A DNA stretch of 52,364 nucleotides. It comes from Lysobacteraceae bacterium. Its GTDB lineage: Bacteria > Pseudomonadota > Gammaproteobacteria > Xanthomonadales > BQJN01. A model generated the notes under the pieces. The model was not told where the DNA came from, did not search any database, and saw only the letters and a program-made list of their open reading frames with translations. Below are positions 17,312 through 26,291 of this stretch, in pieces. The position numbers and the translations under genes were made by a program. Position 1 is the first letter of the stretch; each line of letters starts with the position of its first letter. Location of the stretch: NCBI GenBank assembly GCA_021604725.1, contig BQJN01000020.1, forward strand, positions 1-52,364, given 5' to 3'.

Positions 17312-17333
17312 CCTGCCAGGTGTCTTTGGCAGG
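17312..17333 (+). terminator. Hairpin after the signal peptidase gene
   Basis: CCTGCCA/TGGCAGG, 7-bp stem with an 8-base loop starting two bases after the stop. There is no T tract, so termination would be weak or factor-assisted. A second perfect stem, AGGTCCT/AGGACCT with a 2-base loop, lies at 17369-17384. Confidence 0.4.
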
Positions 17334-17390
17334 GAGGCACTGCTTTCCAGTCAAATTATTCCCGTGTAAGGTCCTTGAGGACCTAGCGCC

Positions 17391-17498
17391 GAGCCCATCT
17401 CTAGATTCGGATTGCCAGGCGCGCAGCGCGAGCAACCTTTGCGCCTTTGCAACTTTGCGCGAGGTTTTCTATCGGTCTGGTTTTCTAAATTCGCAACT
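17391..17498 (+). repeat. Left direct repeat flanking the toxin-antitoxin module
   Basis: About 108 bases that recur at 18354-18466. Shared blocks are GAGCCC, GATTCG-ATTGCCAGGCGCGCAGCG, ACCTTTGCGCCTTTGCAAC followed by TTTGCGCGAGGT, then GGTTTTCTAAA-TCGCAA. Differences are small substitutions plus a short indel in the middle. Confidence 0.8.
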
Positions 17499-17532
17499 GT
17501 ATCGCGCGAGGAGTTTCGCGACAGCCTCATAC

Positions 17533-17575
17533 ACGGAACTTACGGAACTTACGGCTATCTGATAAGCTGAGATAG
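17533..17575 (+). promoter_or_regulatory. Probable autoregulatory operator of the toxin-antitoxin operon
   Basis: Two tandem ACGGAACTT units (17533-17550) plus a partial third are followed by an interrupted palindrome CTATCT-N10-AGATAG (17554-17575). The region ends about 20 bases before the antitoxin ATG. Phd/YefM antitoxins usually repress their own operon through such palindromes. Confidence 0.45.
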
Positions 17576-17596
17576 GAATTTCAGTGAGAGGGTGTC

Positions 17597-17851
17597 ATGT
17601 CGTCAGTAAAGAGTAGCGAAGTCGCAAAACGGTTCGGTGAATTCGCACAACTAGCGCAGCATGAGGCCGTTGAGGTGACATCTTATAATCGACCGTATGT
17701 CGCAATACTGTCCGCCAGAGAGTACGAGCGACTCCGACGACTGGATCGACAGGCCTATCGCGTGCCTGACCTCCCGGCGGAAATTTTCCAGGCTATTGAG
17801 AGCGCCGAGCCATCAACGAACGCCAAGGCGTTTGATGACGAAGTGGGCTAA
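17597..17851 (+). CDS. Phd/YefM-family antitoxin
   Basis: 84 residues. The N-terminal DNA-binding fold is typical of the family (VKSSEVAKRFGEFAQLAQHEAVEVTSYNRP then YVAILSAREYERL), with a C-terminal, probably disordered toxin-binding tail. GAGAGGG precedes the ATG. It overlaps nothing, and the toxin frame opens two bases after its stop, the usual antitoxin-first order. Confidence 0.85.
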   Translation: MSSVKSSEVAKRFGEFAQLAQHEAVEVTSYNRPYVAILSAREYERLRRLDRQAYRVPDLPAEIFQAIESAEPSTNAKAFDDEVG

Positions 17852-17853
17852 GT

Positions 17854-18267
17854 TTGGCTGAGCTTCCGCTTCCCAGGCCGGGGCTTGTTCTCCGCTACAG
17901 TTATCTCTGGCACTCGGATTTCGAAAGAGGTCAGGTGGAAGGGCAGAAAGACCGGCCATGCGCGATTGTGGTTGCCTTGAAGACGGATAGTGACGGCACG
18001 CAGGTCGTTGTTGCCCCGATTACACACACTGAGCCAAGCCATGGGATTGCACTACCGAGTCGCACAAAGCGACGACTCGGGTTGGATGAGGAACCGTCTT
18101 GGGTAGTCACCAGTGAAGTCAACGTATTCCATTGGCCAGGCCCTGATCTTCGCATGACGCCGCGCGGCGAATATGCGTACGGCGAACTTCCTGCCAGGCT
18201 ATATGAGGCTATCCGCGACGGTATATTGAAGCAGGCCAAAAAGACGATCGTGCTGCGAACGGATTAG
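17854..18267 (+). CDS. Toxin of the PemK/MazF-like type
   Basis: 137 residues starting at a TTG two bases after the antitoxin stop. LPRPGLVLRYSYLW, KDRPCAIVVAL, VVVAPITHTEP and the long PSWVVTSEVNVFHWPG segment follow the SH3-like barrel layout of PemK/MazF-like proteins (N-terminal PGxV-type strand, RPxxxV strand, VAPIT strand). The family usually cleaves mRNA. It is less typical than MazF itself, being longer with a Trp-rich central part, so the target is uncertain. The pairing with a Phd-type antitoxin supports a type II system. Confidence 0.75.
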   Translation: MAELPLPRPGLVLRYSYLWHSDFERGQVEGQKDRPCAIVVALKTDSDGTQVVVAPITHTEPSHGIALPSRTKRRLGLDEEPSWVVTSEVNVFHWPGPDLRMTPRGEYAYGELPARLYEAIRDGILKQAKKTIVLRTD

Positions 18268-18353
18268 AAACCTCGCTGCCGGTTTTTTGCATGTGCTTTG
18301 GGGAGCCCTGGTCTTTTCTATTTCCGCTGTAAGAATTCATGAAAGCTCACCCT

Positions 18354-18466
18354 GAGCCCTTTTTTGGATTCGCATTGCCAGGCGCGCAGCGAGCGTCACC
18401 TTTGCGCCTTTGCAACTTTGCGCGAGGTATCTCTTCTTGTGGTTTTTGGTTTTCTAAACTCGCAAT
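18354..18466 (+). repeat. Right direct repeat flanking the toxin-antitoxin module
   Basis: Same orientation and order of blocks as 17391-17498. The pair encloses exactly the operator, antitoxin and toxin. Confidence 0.8.
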
Positions 18467-18550
18467 GCGAGCCCCTTCGATATTCTTCTTCCTCTCTGAG
18501 CTCAGTGTCTCGGCGGTTTGACTTGTCCTTTTAGCGCAGCGCGCCTCTGG

Positions 18551-18594
18551 ATTCCGGGTCCCGGGTCCAGGCCCGGGATGACGTGGCCCGGAAT
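18551..18594. repeat. ATTCCGGG/CCCGGAAT hairpin repeat, expanded loop
   Basis: The outer arms match the element at 13404. The interior carries additional CCCGGG palindromes. The rest of 18467-18940 has no supported gene. Confidence 0.65.
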
Positions 18595-18940
18595 GACGAA
18601 CGATGGGCATCGTTGGTTCCCGTGTGCCCTTTGCTGCGCGAGATTTCTTCTTTTTTTCTTCAGGGTTGATAGACACCCAGAACTACTATCGCCTTGCGCA
18701 GAAAAAACTATGAAACTATGTGATAGCCGATTCGAGCTCGGCCCCTGACAGTTTGCGAAAACCTCGCACACAGCGCAGACTGGCCAGAAAACACAAGTGA
18801 CAACCACACCATACGTTGGTATGGGGAGTGCCTGAAGCGATGAAAGTTTGCCGCAGTTTGATCCTCGACGTAGGCAGTGGGGATGCGCGTTGCCGCACTC
18901 CACTAGTGCCAAACAACGTCGAAATACTCGGGCTGGTCGC

Positions 18941-19708
18941 GTGATTCTGCGACGCGTGACAGAGCACGTAAAGACCCAGAATTGGACGGCCGTCGCGATT
19001 GATTTCGTAATTGTTGTTGTTGGCGTGTTTATCGGCATCCAGGTCTCCAATTGGGACACGCAGCGAGCTGATCACGAACGCGAGACCGTGCTGTTAAGGG
19101 AGCTGAGGGAGGAAATAGCGGAGTCGGTTCGGCAATTGGAGATCAAGAAAAGCGCCTTTGATCAGGTAGCTCGATCTGGTAAACGAGCGCTGGCATTTCT
19201 TGACGCAGATCAGCCGTGCGGTGATGCATGCTGGGCACCTATCGTTGATTTCTTCCATGCCTCGCAATGGCAACCGCTAATGGTGGAGCAATCCAACACC
19301 TATGAAGAGCTGCGTCGCAATGGTTGGCCGCGCAATCGCAAGATCGTCGAAGCGGTGGAAGCCCACCAGCGGCAGGCACGTCAGATCGCGGCACCGCTGC
19401 GCAACGCGCCCGTATATCGTGGTTTGGTGCGCGGACTCATTCCACTTGCCGTGCATGAACCGTATTGGTCCGGTTGCTACAACTATGCCGACGGAGAAGA
19501 GTCCTACCTTGTACAATGTCCTGAGGGCGTACCTCCGGATGTATCGGCAGCTGGAATCGACGCAATCCGCAATCACCCGGACATTCACCGAACGTTAACG
19601 GAATGGACCGGGTATGTGGGGCCGTATGCCACCATTATGGAGGATCAGAACGTGGCAGCCCGACGAGCGATCGCCGAGATTGACCTGGAGCTGGCGAGCC
19701 GAGAGTAA
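18941..19708 (+). CDS. Membrane-anchored protein of unknown function
   Basis: 255 residues from the GTG at 18941 (MILRRVTEHVKTQNW). One transmembrane helix near the N-terminus (AIDFVIVVVGVFIGIQVSNW) is followed by a coiled-coil-prone stretch (HERETVLLRELREEIAESVRQLEIKK) and a helical domain with four Cys. The start RRxTEHVKxQNWxAVxIDFxIVVxGVFIGxQVxNW is a pattern common in uncharacterised gammaproteobacterial proteins. The frame is open further upstream, but that stretch lacks a ribosome-binding site and the conserved start fits the GTG. The function is unknown. Confidence 0.75.
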   Translation: MILRRVTEHVKTQNWTAVAIDFVIVVVGVFIGIQVSNWDTQRADHERETVLLRELREEIAESVRQLEIKKSAFDQVARSGKRALAFLDADQPCGDACWAPIVDFFHASQWQPLMVEQSNTYEELRRNGWPRNRKIVEAVEAHQRQARQIAAPLRNAPVYRGLVRGLIPLAVHEPYWSGCYNYADGEESYLVQCPEGVPPDVSAAGIDAIRNHPDIHRTLTEWTGYVGPYATIMEDQNVAARRAIAEIDLELASRE

Positions 19709-19830
19709 CGCTAGATTGTGCGTCCCCCTTGTTGCCGATAGGTGTCAGCAGGGATGCAAGGCTCGCCGCCCGGAGCACGGGACAACACCCAAGAACGGGC
19801 CGATTTATCTATTGGGGTTTTCGCGCGAAT

Positions 19831-19853
19831 CCACAGGGTTTGGTACCCTGTGG
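19831..19853 (+). promoter_or_regulatory. Perfect inverted repeat upstream of the subtilase gene
   Basis: CCACAGGGT/ACCCTGTGG, 9-bp arms around a 5-base centre, ending 23 bases before the ATG. The position suits an operator or an mRNA-leader hairpin. Confidence 0.45.
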
Positions 19854-19876
19854 AAAGAATCGACACGATAAGTTAC

Positions 19877-22800
19877 ATGTTTTTACGCCTCCTGCTTCTG
19901 TTGCTATCGATCTGGGTGGTATTGCCTGTAAGTGGAGCTGCGATCTGGGAAATGAGTTCGGAGGGCGTGTTCGAGCTCAGTCTGGGAGACGATGTGCTGT
20001 ACCGCACTTCTGCTCACGCTGTCAGTGATATTCGTACGGCAGGCACCGAGACCGCCAAAGTCCTATTGTGGAAGGAGTCTGACGGCCGCTCCGAGCCGAA
20101 GCATTATTACGCCCACCTGACTGAAACCGGCCGTGTTCGTGGTCGCGTTCGGCACACCAGCTACCATGTCGAGCTGATTGATCGGCGCTTTGACCCCCTC
20201 GATGGCGGCGTGCCTCCAGTGGCTGCGCGGTTGCAGGCAGTGCCAGGGCAACGCCTGCATCTGGTGCAGTTGTGGGCAACACTCATCCCGCAGTGGCGTC
20301 AGCGACTCAAGCAATTGGGTGTGGAGATTCATGGTTACATCCCGGAGCACACCTTGATCGTCGACGTGCCGGTGCAAGCCCGGTCCATCCTCGCCGATCT
20401 GGATTTCGTGCGCTGGCTGCAGCCTCTGCATCCGGAGTACCGGATCGAGCCGGCCTTGCGCCCGGCATTGTTGCAGTCCTTTCCGGTGGCCACTCCCGAA
20501 CGCTATGCAATCCTGGTTGCCGGTGGTGGGGATCTTGTTCAGAGCCAGGTGGCGCGTCAGATTGAAGCGATGGGCGGCAGTGCCATCCGCTCGAGTCCGG
20601 AGTCCATTCGCATGGAAGCGATGATGACGCCGCAGCAGCTAGAGAAACTTGCCCGCAACGACCTGGTTCTGTGGATCGAACGCTGGGGTGGACCACCGCA
20701 ACCCGATGTCAATCTGGCACGCATCGTCAGCGGTGCCGACTATCTACAATCGACTGCTGGATATACCGGAGCCGGGGTGATTGGGGCAGTCTTCGATGGC
20801 AATTTCCGACTGACCCACCAGGAATTCGCCACCAATGCGCCAATCGTTCAGGGCCTGCTGAGCGGAGACACCGACCATGGCACTAAAGTCCTGGGCACGA
20901 TCTTTGCCGAAGGGGTGGACCCGACCTATCGAGGTGTGCTGTCGGACGGTCAATCGGTGGTGTTGTCCTACAACGAAACATTCCACACCGACGCTCTGCA
21001 CACCGCGCTGCTGAACACCCACAATGCCGTGTTCGTGTCGCGCAGTTTCGGCGGTGGTTTGACGCTCCATTACAGCAGTGCATCAGCCAATCTGGATAGA
21101 ACGGTCTTGATGAATCCGCTGCTGGTGGTCACTTCTCAGTCGAATGACGGCTCGCAACAGTCGCGACCCGAAGCGTGGGCCAAGAATGTGGTATCCGTCG
21201 GCGGTGCCTATCATTTCAACAATACCGACAATAGCGACGACCAATGGGGGACCGCTGGTGCCAGTCATGGGCCAGCGGCAGACGGCCGGGTCAAGCCAGA
21301 CTTGACCCACTTCTATGACTCGGTGCGAACCACCAACGACGGGTCCGACACCTCCTATACCTTCACCTTTAACGGAACCAGCGCTGCGACCCCACTGACC
21401 GCAGGGCATTTCGGCCTGTTCTTCCAGATGTGGCACGACGGGGTTTGGGCAGGGTTCGGCGGAGCTGCTTCGGTGTTCGCCAGTCGGCCCGGAGTGGCCA
21501 CGACCAAGGCGATGCTAATCCATCATGCGTTCCAGTACGATTGGACCATTGGCGGCAACAACGCCACCCTCGATCGCTCAAAACAGGGTTGGGGCCGCGC
21601 TGATGTACAGAATTTATACGACGGCGCGGATGACGTTGTGGTGCTGATCGACGAAAGCGAAGTGCTGGGGGCGCTTGAGCGGTGGCAGGCCGCGATTCCG
21701 GTCGGCGTGGGTGCCAGCTATCTGAAGGCGACCATGAGCTATCTCGATTACTACGGCACCACTAATGCATCCCAACACCGGATCAACGACCTCTCGCTAC
21801 GTCTGGTCTCACCCAGCGGCGTGGAGTGGTGGGGCAATCGAGGGCTGGACGGCGGCCTGTGGTCTACCTCCGGCGGCTCGTCCAACAAAAAAGATACGGT
21901 GGAGAACATCTTCATCGAAGACCCGGAACCCGGCGGTTGGGTATTGGAGGTGTGGGCTGATGAGGTGGTGGCAGACACGCACCTCGCCACGCCGGAGATC
22001 GATGCCGTCTTCGGATTGGTCGCGTCTACCGATGTCCTGGGCGGGTTCGTGATGCTGCCCGATCAGACTGACTTCGAAATGTGCGTGCCGGACAACGTGG
22101 CGATCAGCCTGGATCTCACTGGTGCCAATGGGTTTGCCGACCCGGTCACCATCGTGCCGCAAAATCTTCCTACCGGTGCGTCCAACGAATCGCTGTCACC
22201 CAACCCGGCTACGCCGCCGGAGCTGGTTGCCTTCTCGGTAGACTTTGGTGCCGGGATGGCGTATGGCGACTACGACTTTCAGTTGCAAGCGACCTCCGGT
22301 GTTTATCAACAGACGGTCCCGGTATCGGTGATGGTAGTTTCCGATCTGCCGCAGACGGTCGAATTGGTGGAGCCGGGTGATGGTGCCGAGGTCGGCCCTG
22401 GTGTCACAGTCTCCTGGTTGCCGACCATCGAAACCGAACAATATTTACTGGAGGTCGACGACGACCCGGCCTTTGGCAGCCCGCTGCATTCGATCGAGAC
22501 CGCAAATACCAGCCGTTACATTGATGGGCTGGTCGCTGGCACCACCTATTATTGGCGTGTGACCAGTCAGAATCTGTGTGGCGACACGGTATCACAGGTG
22601 CGGACTTTGTCGGCGCAGGCTGTAGACTTTGTTCACTGCAGTGCACCGGGGCTTCCGTTTGACGAGGTGACTCCGGTTGCGGACACCATCAACATTCCCT
22701 CCGGCGACACGATTAGGGGCGTGGAAGTGGCGCTGGACATCAGCCACACCTACGTATGGGACATCGAAGCGACCTTGAGTCACGCTGACACCGCCACTTC

Positions 22801-24589
22801 GAGCAGAATATTGTTTCAGGACTGCCCAGCGGAGGACGTCGACGCAGTTTTTTCCGATCGCTCCAACGCTTCCGCAATCTGCATTTCCTCCAACACTCCC
22901 GCCATGGCCGGATTCCTTCCACCCGATGAACCATTGACGGTTTTTCGCGACGAGTCTTCCCACGGCGACTGGACCTTGAGTGTGGTAGACCACTACGCAC
23001 CAGACGACGGCGTCCTCAACGAGTGGTGCATCCGATTTTATGATCTTCATCAACTCCCGATCGCCAGCAGCCAGGCGGCTACCGCGGTGGAAGAAACCGA
23101 CGCCACTCTCAATGCGCTGGTCAATCCGCAAGGGTCGGACACGCAAGGGCGCTTTGAATGGGGAACAACGGACGCTTACGGGAACATCGTGGCACTGGGC
23201 TCAGTGGGGGCTGGCAGCATCGAACAGCCGGTGAGTGCCGGTTTGTCGGGCCTGAGCTGCGACACGCAATACCATTATCGAATCGTCGCTGATAATCCGG
23301 GAGGAACGGCCTATGGGGCGGATCAGACCTTCACGACCGTCGCCTGCGGGGCACCGGAAGCGGTAACCAACACGGCATCGTCGGTAAATCAGTTCGCGGC
23401 TACCCTCAATGGCACGGTCAGCCCGCATGGTCTGGATACCAGTGCGATGTTTGAGTGGGGTGAAACCGCCGGCTACGGTCAATTTGTAAACCTGGGTTCG
23501 CTCGGCGACGGCCCCAATGGCCAATCTGTCGGCTACGGCCTGACCGGCCTGAGCTGTCAACGACAATACCACTATCGGGTGACGGCCGAGAATGCGATGG
23601 GCAGCGTCAATGGTCACAATCAGGCATTTACCACCAGCGACTGCACACCGCCCGACGCTATCACCGATCCAGCAGACGCATTGCAGCAATTCAGTGCCAC
23701 CCTGCACGGTACGGTCAACCCCAATGGTGATGCCACCAGCGCAGTGTTTGAATGGGGCCTGAGCGACAGTTACGGCGACACCGAAGACCTTGGCGCTATC
23801 GGTTCAGGAATGTCCGAAGTTCCGGTGATGGTGGGCTTAAGCAACTTGACCTGCGGTACGCAGTACCATTTCCGCATCACCGCAAACAACTCCGGCGGTA
23901 CCAGCAATGGATTGGACGAAACGTTCACAACAGTTCTGTGCTCGCCGCCTGGTGTCACTACCGACCCGGCCGACGGGATTGGACAGTTTTCGGCCACACT
24001 CAATGGCACAGTTAACCCGAACGGGGATATGAGCAATGCCCAATTCGAATGGGGCGAAACCGACAGCTATGGCCAAACCGAGGACGTCGGCGCGGTTGGT
24101 TCTGACTTCACCGACCACCATGCACTGGTCGACCTGACTGGCTTAAGTTGCGGCACTGAATACCATTTTCGGATCACCGCCAGCAACTCTGGCGGAACCA
24201 GCAATGGGCAGGACCTGTCGTTCCAGACGCTGGACTGCAGCGCTCCAACCGTCACCACTCTGGCGGCCACCGATATTACGGCTGTTGATGCCCGGCTCCA
24301 TGGCGAGGTCGATGCCAATGGAGACGAAACCCAGGTGTGGTTCGATTGGGGGAGCGATACGGCGTATGGACAAAGCCAGGCGCTGACATCTATTGGCGGG
24401 TTTGGTACGCAAGCGGTTGACTTGCTGATTGAAGGGCTGGATTGCGAGTCGACATATCACTATCGACTGCGCGCGGAAAACTCCGGCGGAGTCAGCTTCG
24501 GAGACGACGAAACCCTGACTACTTCAGCAGTGACGGGTCCTGCCGATCGTATTTATGCGGACGGGTTTGGGGATCTGGTTTGTTATTGA
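19877..24589 (+). CDS. Large secreted S8 (subtilisin-like) protease with P-domain and five C-terminal repeats
   Basis: 1570 residues from the ATG at 19877. Signal peptide MFLRLLLLLLSIWVVLPVSG, then a ~260-residue propeptide-like region and the S8 domain: Asp307 (VFDGNF), His334 (DHGTKV), Ser502 (GTSAATP), with spacing normal for subtilases. A beta-rich domain (~600-740) follows, then a bacterial Ig-like/fibronectin stretch, a proprotein-convertase P-like domain (~920-1055, HGDWTLSVVDHYAPDDGVLNEW), and five ~97-residue tandem repeats. It ends DRIYADGFGDLVCY, resembling the (D)xIFxDGFE tail found on many secreted proteins of Lysobacterales. Probably an extracellular or surface protease. The frame extends upstream without a plausible start. 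Confidence 0.92.
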   Translation: MFLRLLLLLLSIWVVLPVSGAAIWEMSSEGVFELSLGDDVLYRTSAHAVSDIRTAGTETAKVLLWKESDGRSEPKHYYAHLTETGRVRGRVRHTSYHVELIDRRFDPLDGGVPPVAARLQAVPGQRLHLVQLWATLIPQWRQRLKQLGVEIHGYIPEHTLIVDVPVQARSILADLDFVRWLQPLHPEYRIEPALRPALLQSFPVATPERYAILVAGGGDLVQSQVARQIEAMGGSAIRSSPESIRMEAMMTPQQLEKLARNDLVLWIERWGGPPQPDVNLARIVSGADYLQSTAGYTGAGVIGAVFDGNFRLTHQEFATNAPIVQGLLSGDTDHGTKVLGTIFAEGVDPTYRGVLSDGQSVVLSYNETFHTDALHTALLNTHNAVFVSRSFGGGLTLHYSSASANLDRTVLMNPLLVVTSQSNDGSQQSRPEAWAKNVVSVGGAYHFNNTDNSDDQWGTAGASHGPAADGRVKPDLTHFYDSVRTTNDGSDTSYTFTFNGTSAATPLTAGHFGLFFQMWHDGVWAGFGGAASVFASRPGVATTKAMLIHHAFQYDWTIGGNNATLDRSKQGWGRADVQNLYDGADDVVVLIDESEVLGALERWQAAIPVGVGASYLKATMSYLDYYGTTNASQHRINDLSLRLVSPSGVEWWGNRGLDGGLWSTSGGSSNKKDTVENIFIEDPEPGGWVLEVWADEVVADTHLATPEIDAVFGLVASTDVLGGFVMLPDQTDFEMCVPDNVAISLDLTGANGFADPVTIVPQNLPTGASNESLSPNPATPPELVAFSVDFGAGMAYGDYDFQLQATSGVYQQTVPVSVMVVSDLPQTVELVEPGDGAEVGPGVTVSWLPTIETEQYLLEVDDDPAFGSPLHSIETANTSRYIDGLVAGTTYYWRVTSQNLCGDTVSQVRTLSAQAVDFVHCSAPGLPFDEVTPVADTINIPSGDTIRGVEVALDISHTYVWDIEATLSHADTATSSRILFQDCPAEDVDAVFSDRSNASAICISSNTPAMAGFLPPDEPLTVFRDESSHGDWTLSVVDHYAPDDGVLNEWCIRFYDLHQLPIASSQAATAVEETDATLNALVNPQGSDTQGRFEWGTTDAYGNIVALGSVGAGSIEQPVSAGLSGLSCDTQYHYRIVADNPGGTAYGADQTFTTVACGAPEAVTNTASSVNQFAATLNGTVSPHGLDTSAMFEWGETAGYGQFVNLGSLGDGPNGQSVGYGLTGLSCQRQYHYRVTAENAMGSVNGHNQAFTTSDCTPPDAITDPADALQQFSATLHGTVNPNGDATSAVFEWGLSDSYGDTEDLGAIGSGMSEVPVMVGLSNLTCGTQYHFRITANNSGGTSNGLDETFTTVLCSPPGVTTDPADGIGQFSATLNGTVNPNGDMSNAQFEWGETDSYGQTEDVGAVGSDFTDHHALVDLTGLSCGTEYHFRITASNSGGTSNGQDLSFQTLDCSAPTVTTLAATDITAVDARLHGEVDANGDETQVWFDWGSDTAYGQSQALTSIGGFGTQAVDLLIEGLDCESTYHYRLRAENSGGVSFGDDETLTTSAVTGPADRIYADGFGDLVCY
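23056..24530 (+). repeat. Five tandem ~97-residue repeats in the protease C-terminus
   Basis: Repeats begin near 23056, 23349, 23648, 23945 and 24243. Each has the plan xAxLxGxVNPNG, FEWGxTxxYG, LxxLxCxTxYHYRIxAxNxGG and a closing TFTT. One or two Cys per unit could form disulfides. They look like fibronectin-type modules that grew by tandem duplication; units 3 and 4 are the most alike. Confidence 0.85.
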
Positions 24590-24824
24590 GGTTTTGCGCT
24601 GACGCGCATGGAAGCATCCGGTCGAGTGGCCATCCACCATGCTCTGATTTGTTCATGATCTAAGCTGTCTCGGGGCAGTCGTCATCAACTGCATCAGTTC
24701 GCGCGGCGTTGAACTGTCGCGGACCTCGCGTCTTCGCGAGCGACCTTTGAATGAGGTTATGCATCGCCGCCAATCTCAGGATCATGGCAGAATGCCAAAT
24801 CCGGTAACCAGGTTTAATAGATCA
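24590..24824. other. Intergenic, one small hairpin
   Basis: CTCGCG-TCTT-CGCGAG at 24725-24740 is the only clear structure. It is followed by a short pyrimidine stretch rather than a T tract. No gene is supported; the crotonase frame is open here from 24747 but does not look coding before 24825. Confidence 0.4.
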
Positions 24825-25631
24825 ATGACTGAATCTCGCGTGAGTTTGCGAAAGGACGGCGGTATTGCGTATGTCACCTTGGATCGCGCTGAGAAGCGCA
24901 ATGCCCTCGATATGGCGATGTTCAGAGCCCTGGACCGCGTGTCCCGCGAAATACGCAAGGTCCGGGATGTCCGGGTGGTGATTGTTCATGCCCAGGGTGA
25001 GGATTTCTGTAGTGGGCTGGACGTCAAGTCGGTGATGGGCAAGCCATCATCGGTGTTGTCGCTGTTGGCGAAGTGGTGGCCGGGCAGCGCAAACCTGGCA
25101 CAGCGCGTGTCGACCAACTGGAAGCGGATTCCGGCACCGGTATTGATGGTGATTCATGGTCGCTGCTGGGGCGGTGGCCTGCAAATTGCCTTGGGTGGTG
25201 ATTTTCGTATCGCTACGCCCGATGCCAGTTTCTCGATCATGGAGGCCAAATGGGGATTAGTCCCGGACATGGGAGGCAACCTGGCCGTCCGGGACTTGTT
25301 GCCCAAAGACATGGCGATGCGCCTGGCCATGACGGCCGAGGTCATCGATGCGAAATCGGCGCTCAAGCATGCTCTGATCACCGAGGTGTGCGATGACCCG
25401 ATGCAACGAGCGAAAGCGCTGGCCGCTGAACTGATTGAACGCTCACCCGATGCGGTGGCGGCGGTGAAAAAGCTGTATCAACGCAATTGGCAAAAGGCCG
25501 ATTGGGTGTTGTTGGCCAAGGAGAGCTATTATCAGCTTCGCCTCATCCTTGGCAAGAATCAGCGCCGGGCGGTCGGACGGCAGCTGAGCCCGGAAAAGAA
25601 CATCAGCTACCTGGATCGAAAACGCTGGTAG
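24825..25631 (+). CDS. Crotonase/enoyl-CoA hydratase family protein
   Basis: 268 residues from the ATG at 24825. N-terminal strand VTLDRAEKRNALDMAMF, oxyanion-hole segments DFCSGLDVKSV and GRCWGGGLQIALGGDFRIA, and the SIMEAKWGLVPDMGGN region are all in family order. Members hydrate or isomerise acyl-CoA esters. In the region of the usual catalytic Glu pair the protein reads ...EAKWGLVPDMGG, giving one Glu and one Asp, so the exact reaction is uncertain. It probably acts in fatty-acid or related acyl-CoA breakdown in the cytoplasm. It is not in an operon with its neighbours. Confidence 0.9.
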   Translation: MTESRVSLRKDGGIAYVTLDRAEKRNALDMAMFRALDRVSREIRKVRDVRVVIVHAQGEDFCSGLDVKSVMGKPSSVLSLLAKWWPGSANLAQRVSTNWKRIPAPVLMVIHGRCWGGGLQIALGGDFRIATPDASFSIMEAKWGLVPDMGGNLAVRDLLPKDMAMRLAMTAEVIDAKSALKHALITEVCDDPMQRAKALAAELIERSPDAVAAVKKLYQRNWQKADWVLLAKESYYQLRLILGKNQRRAVGRQLSPEKNISYLDRKRW

Positions 25632-25717
25632 CGCAGTTTGGGCTCGTAGCCGACATCAGACGATTGCATGGCCATCAATTGTTATATGCTAGGTCGCTTT
25701 TTGCGGAGTTGCTTGGT

Positions 25718-26251
25718 ATGAAAACAGAATGTGCGTTAATCACTTTCGGTGTGTTGCTTTTTTCCAACAATGCTTTTGGAAGTGCCTGCGAGGCCAGTAG
25801 CGCAGAAGAAATAGCGCAGCTTTTTGGTGTAGAGGCCTCATCAGTTCAGGCTGAGGTGATTTATGAGCGAAAGGCCACCTCTGAGTGCATGTGGAGTTTT
25901 ACCGACAATGACGGTTATGGTATCTCCATCAGTTACCGAACATCTGGTCGCCCAGACAGTGTCACAAACCCGGACTTCTTCAAGAATGGTCAGACCTATA
26001 CGGTGGAGAATGGAAGGAAGCTCGGTAGCTGGGATCTGACCTACCGCTTCGAAGAAATTCAAAACACCGAGCTAGGTATCCTTTCAGATGTCTTCGGCAA
26101 TCGCTACACAAAGTCGCTGCACTACGTTTGGCTGGAAGGTGAGCAGCGCCGCTTGGGTGTGACGTATAACATTGGGGCCAATGACAACGGTGACACACAA
26201 GAGCCAACGGTTGAGGATATGAAAAAGGCGGTTGCGATCTTTACCAACTAA
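25718..26251 (+). CDS. Small secreted protein of unknown function
   Basis: 177 residues. Signal peptide (ECALITFGVLLFSNNAFGSA), then a soluble domain with two further Cys (ACEAS, SECMW) and a run of beta-strand-like segments (YGISISYRTSG, GSWDLTYRFEEI, HYVWLEGEQRRLGVTYNIG). GGAG at 25705-25708 precedes the ATG by 9 bases, which decides this start over the much longer open frame upstream. No family recognised. Confidence 0.7.
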   Translation: MKTECALITFGVLLFSNNAFGSACEASSAEEIAQLFGVEASSVQAEVIYERKATSECMWSFTDNDGYGISISYRTSGRPDSVTNPDFFKNGQTYTVENGRKLGSWDLTYRFEEIQNTELGILSDVFGNRYTKSLHYVWLEGEQRRLGVTYNIGANDNGDTQEPTVEDMKKAVAIFTN

Positions 26252-26291
26252 GGCTGGTTAGAGACAGAACGGGCGCCTCTGCCGACGTCAA

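Noticed and set aside
17323-17562. 80-codon plus-strand frame between the signal peptidase and the antitoxin
   Set aside because: It lies in the flanking direct repeat, and its translation only reflects the repeat sequence.
20307-24460. Long antisense and alternative-frame ORFs within the protease gene
   Set aside because: High-GC shadow frames of a strongly coding gene; none has a start signal or family resemblance.
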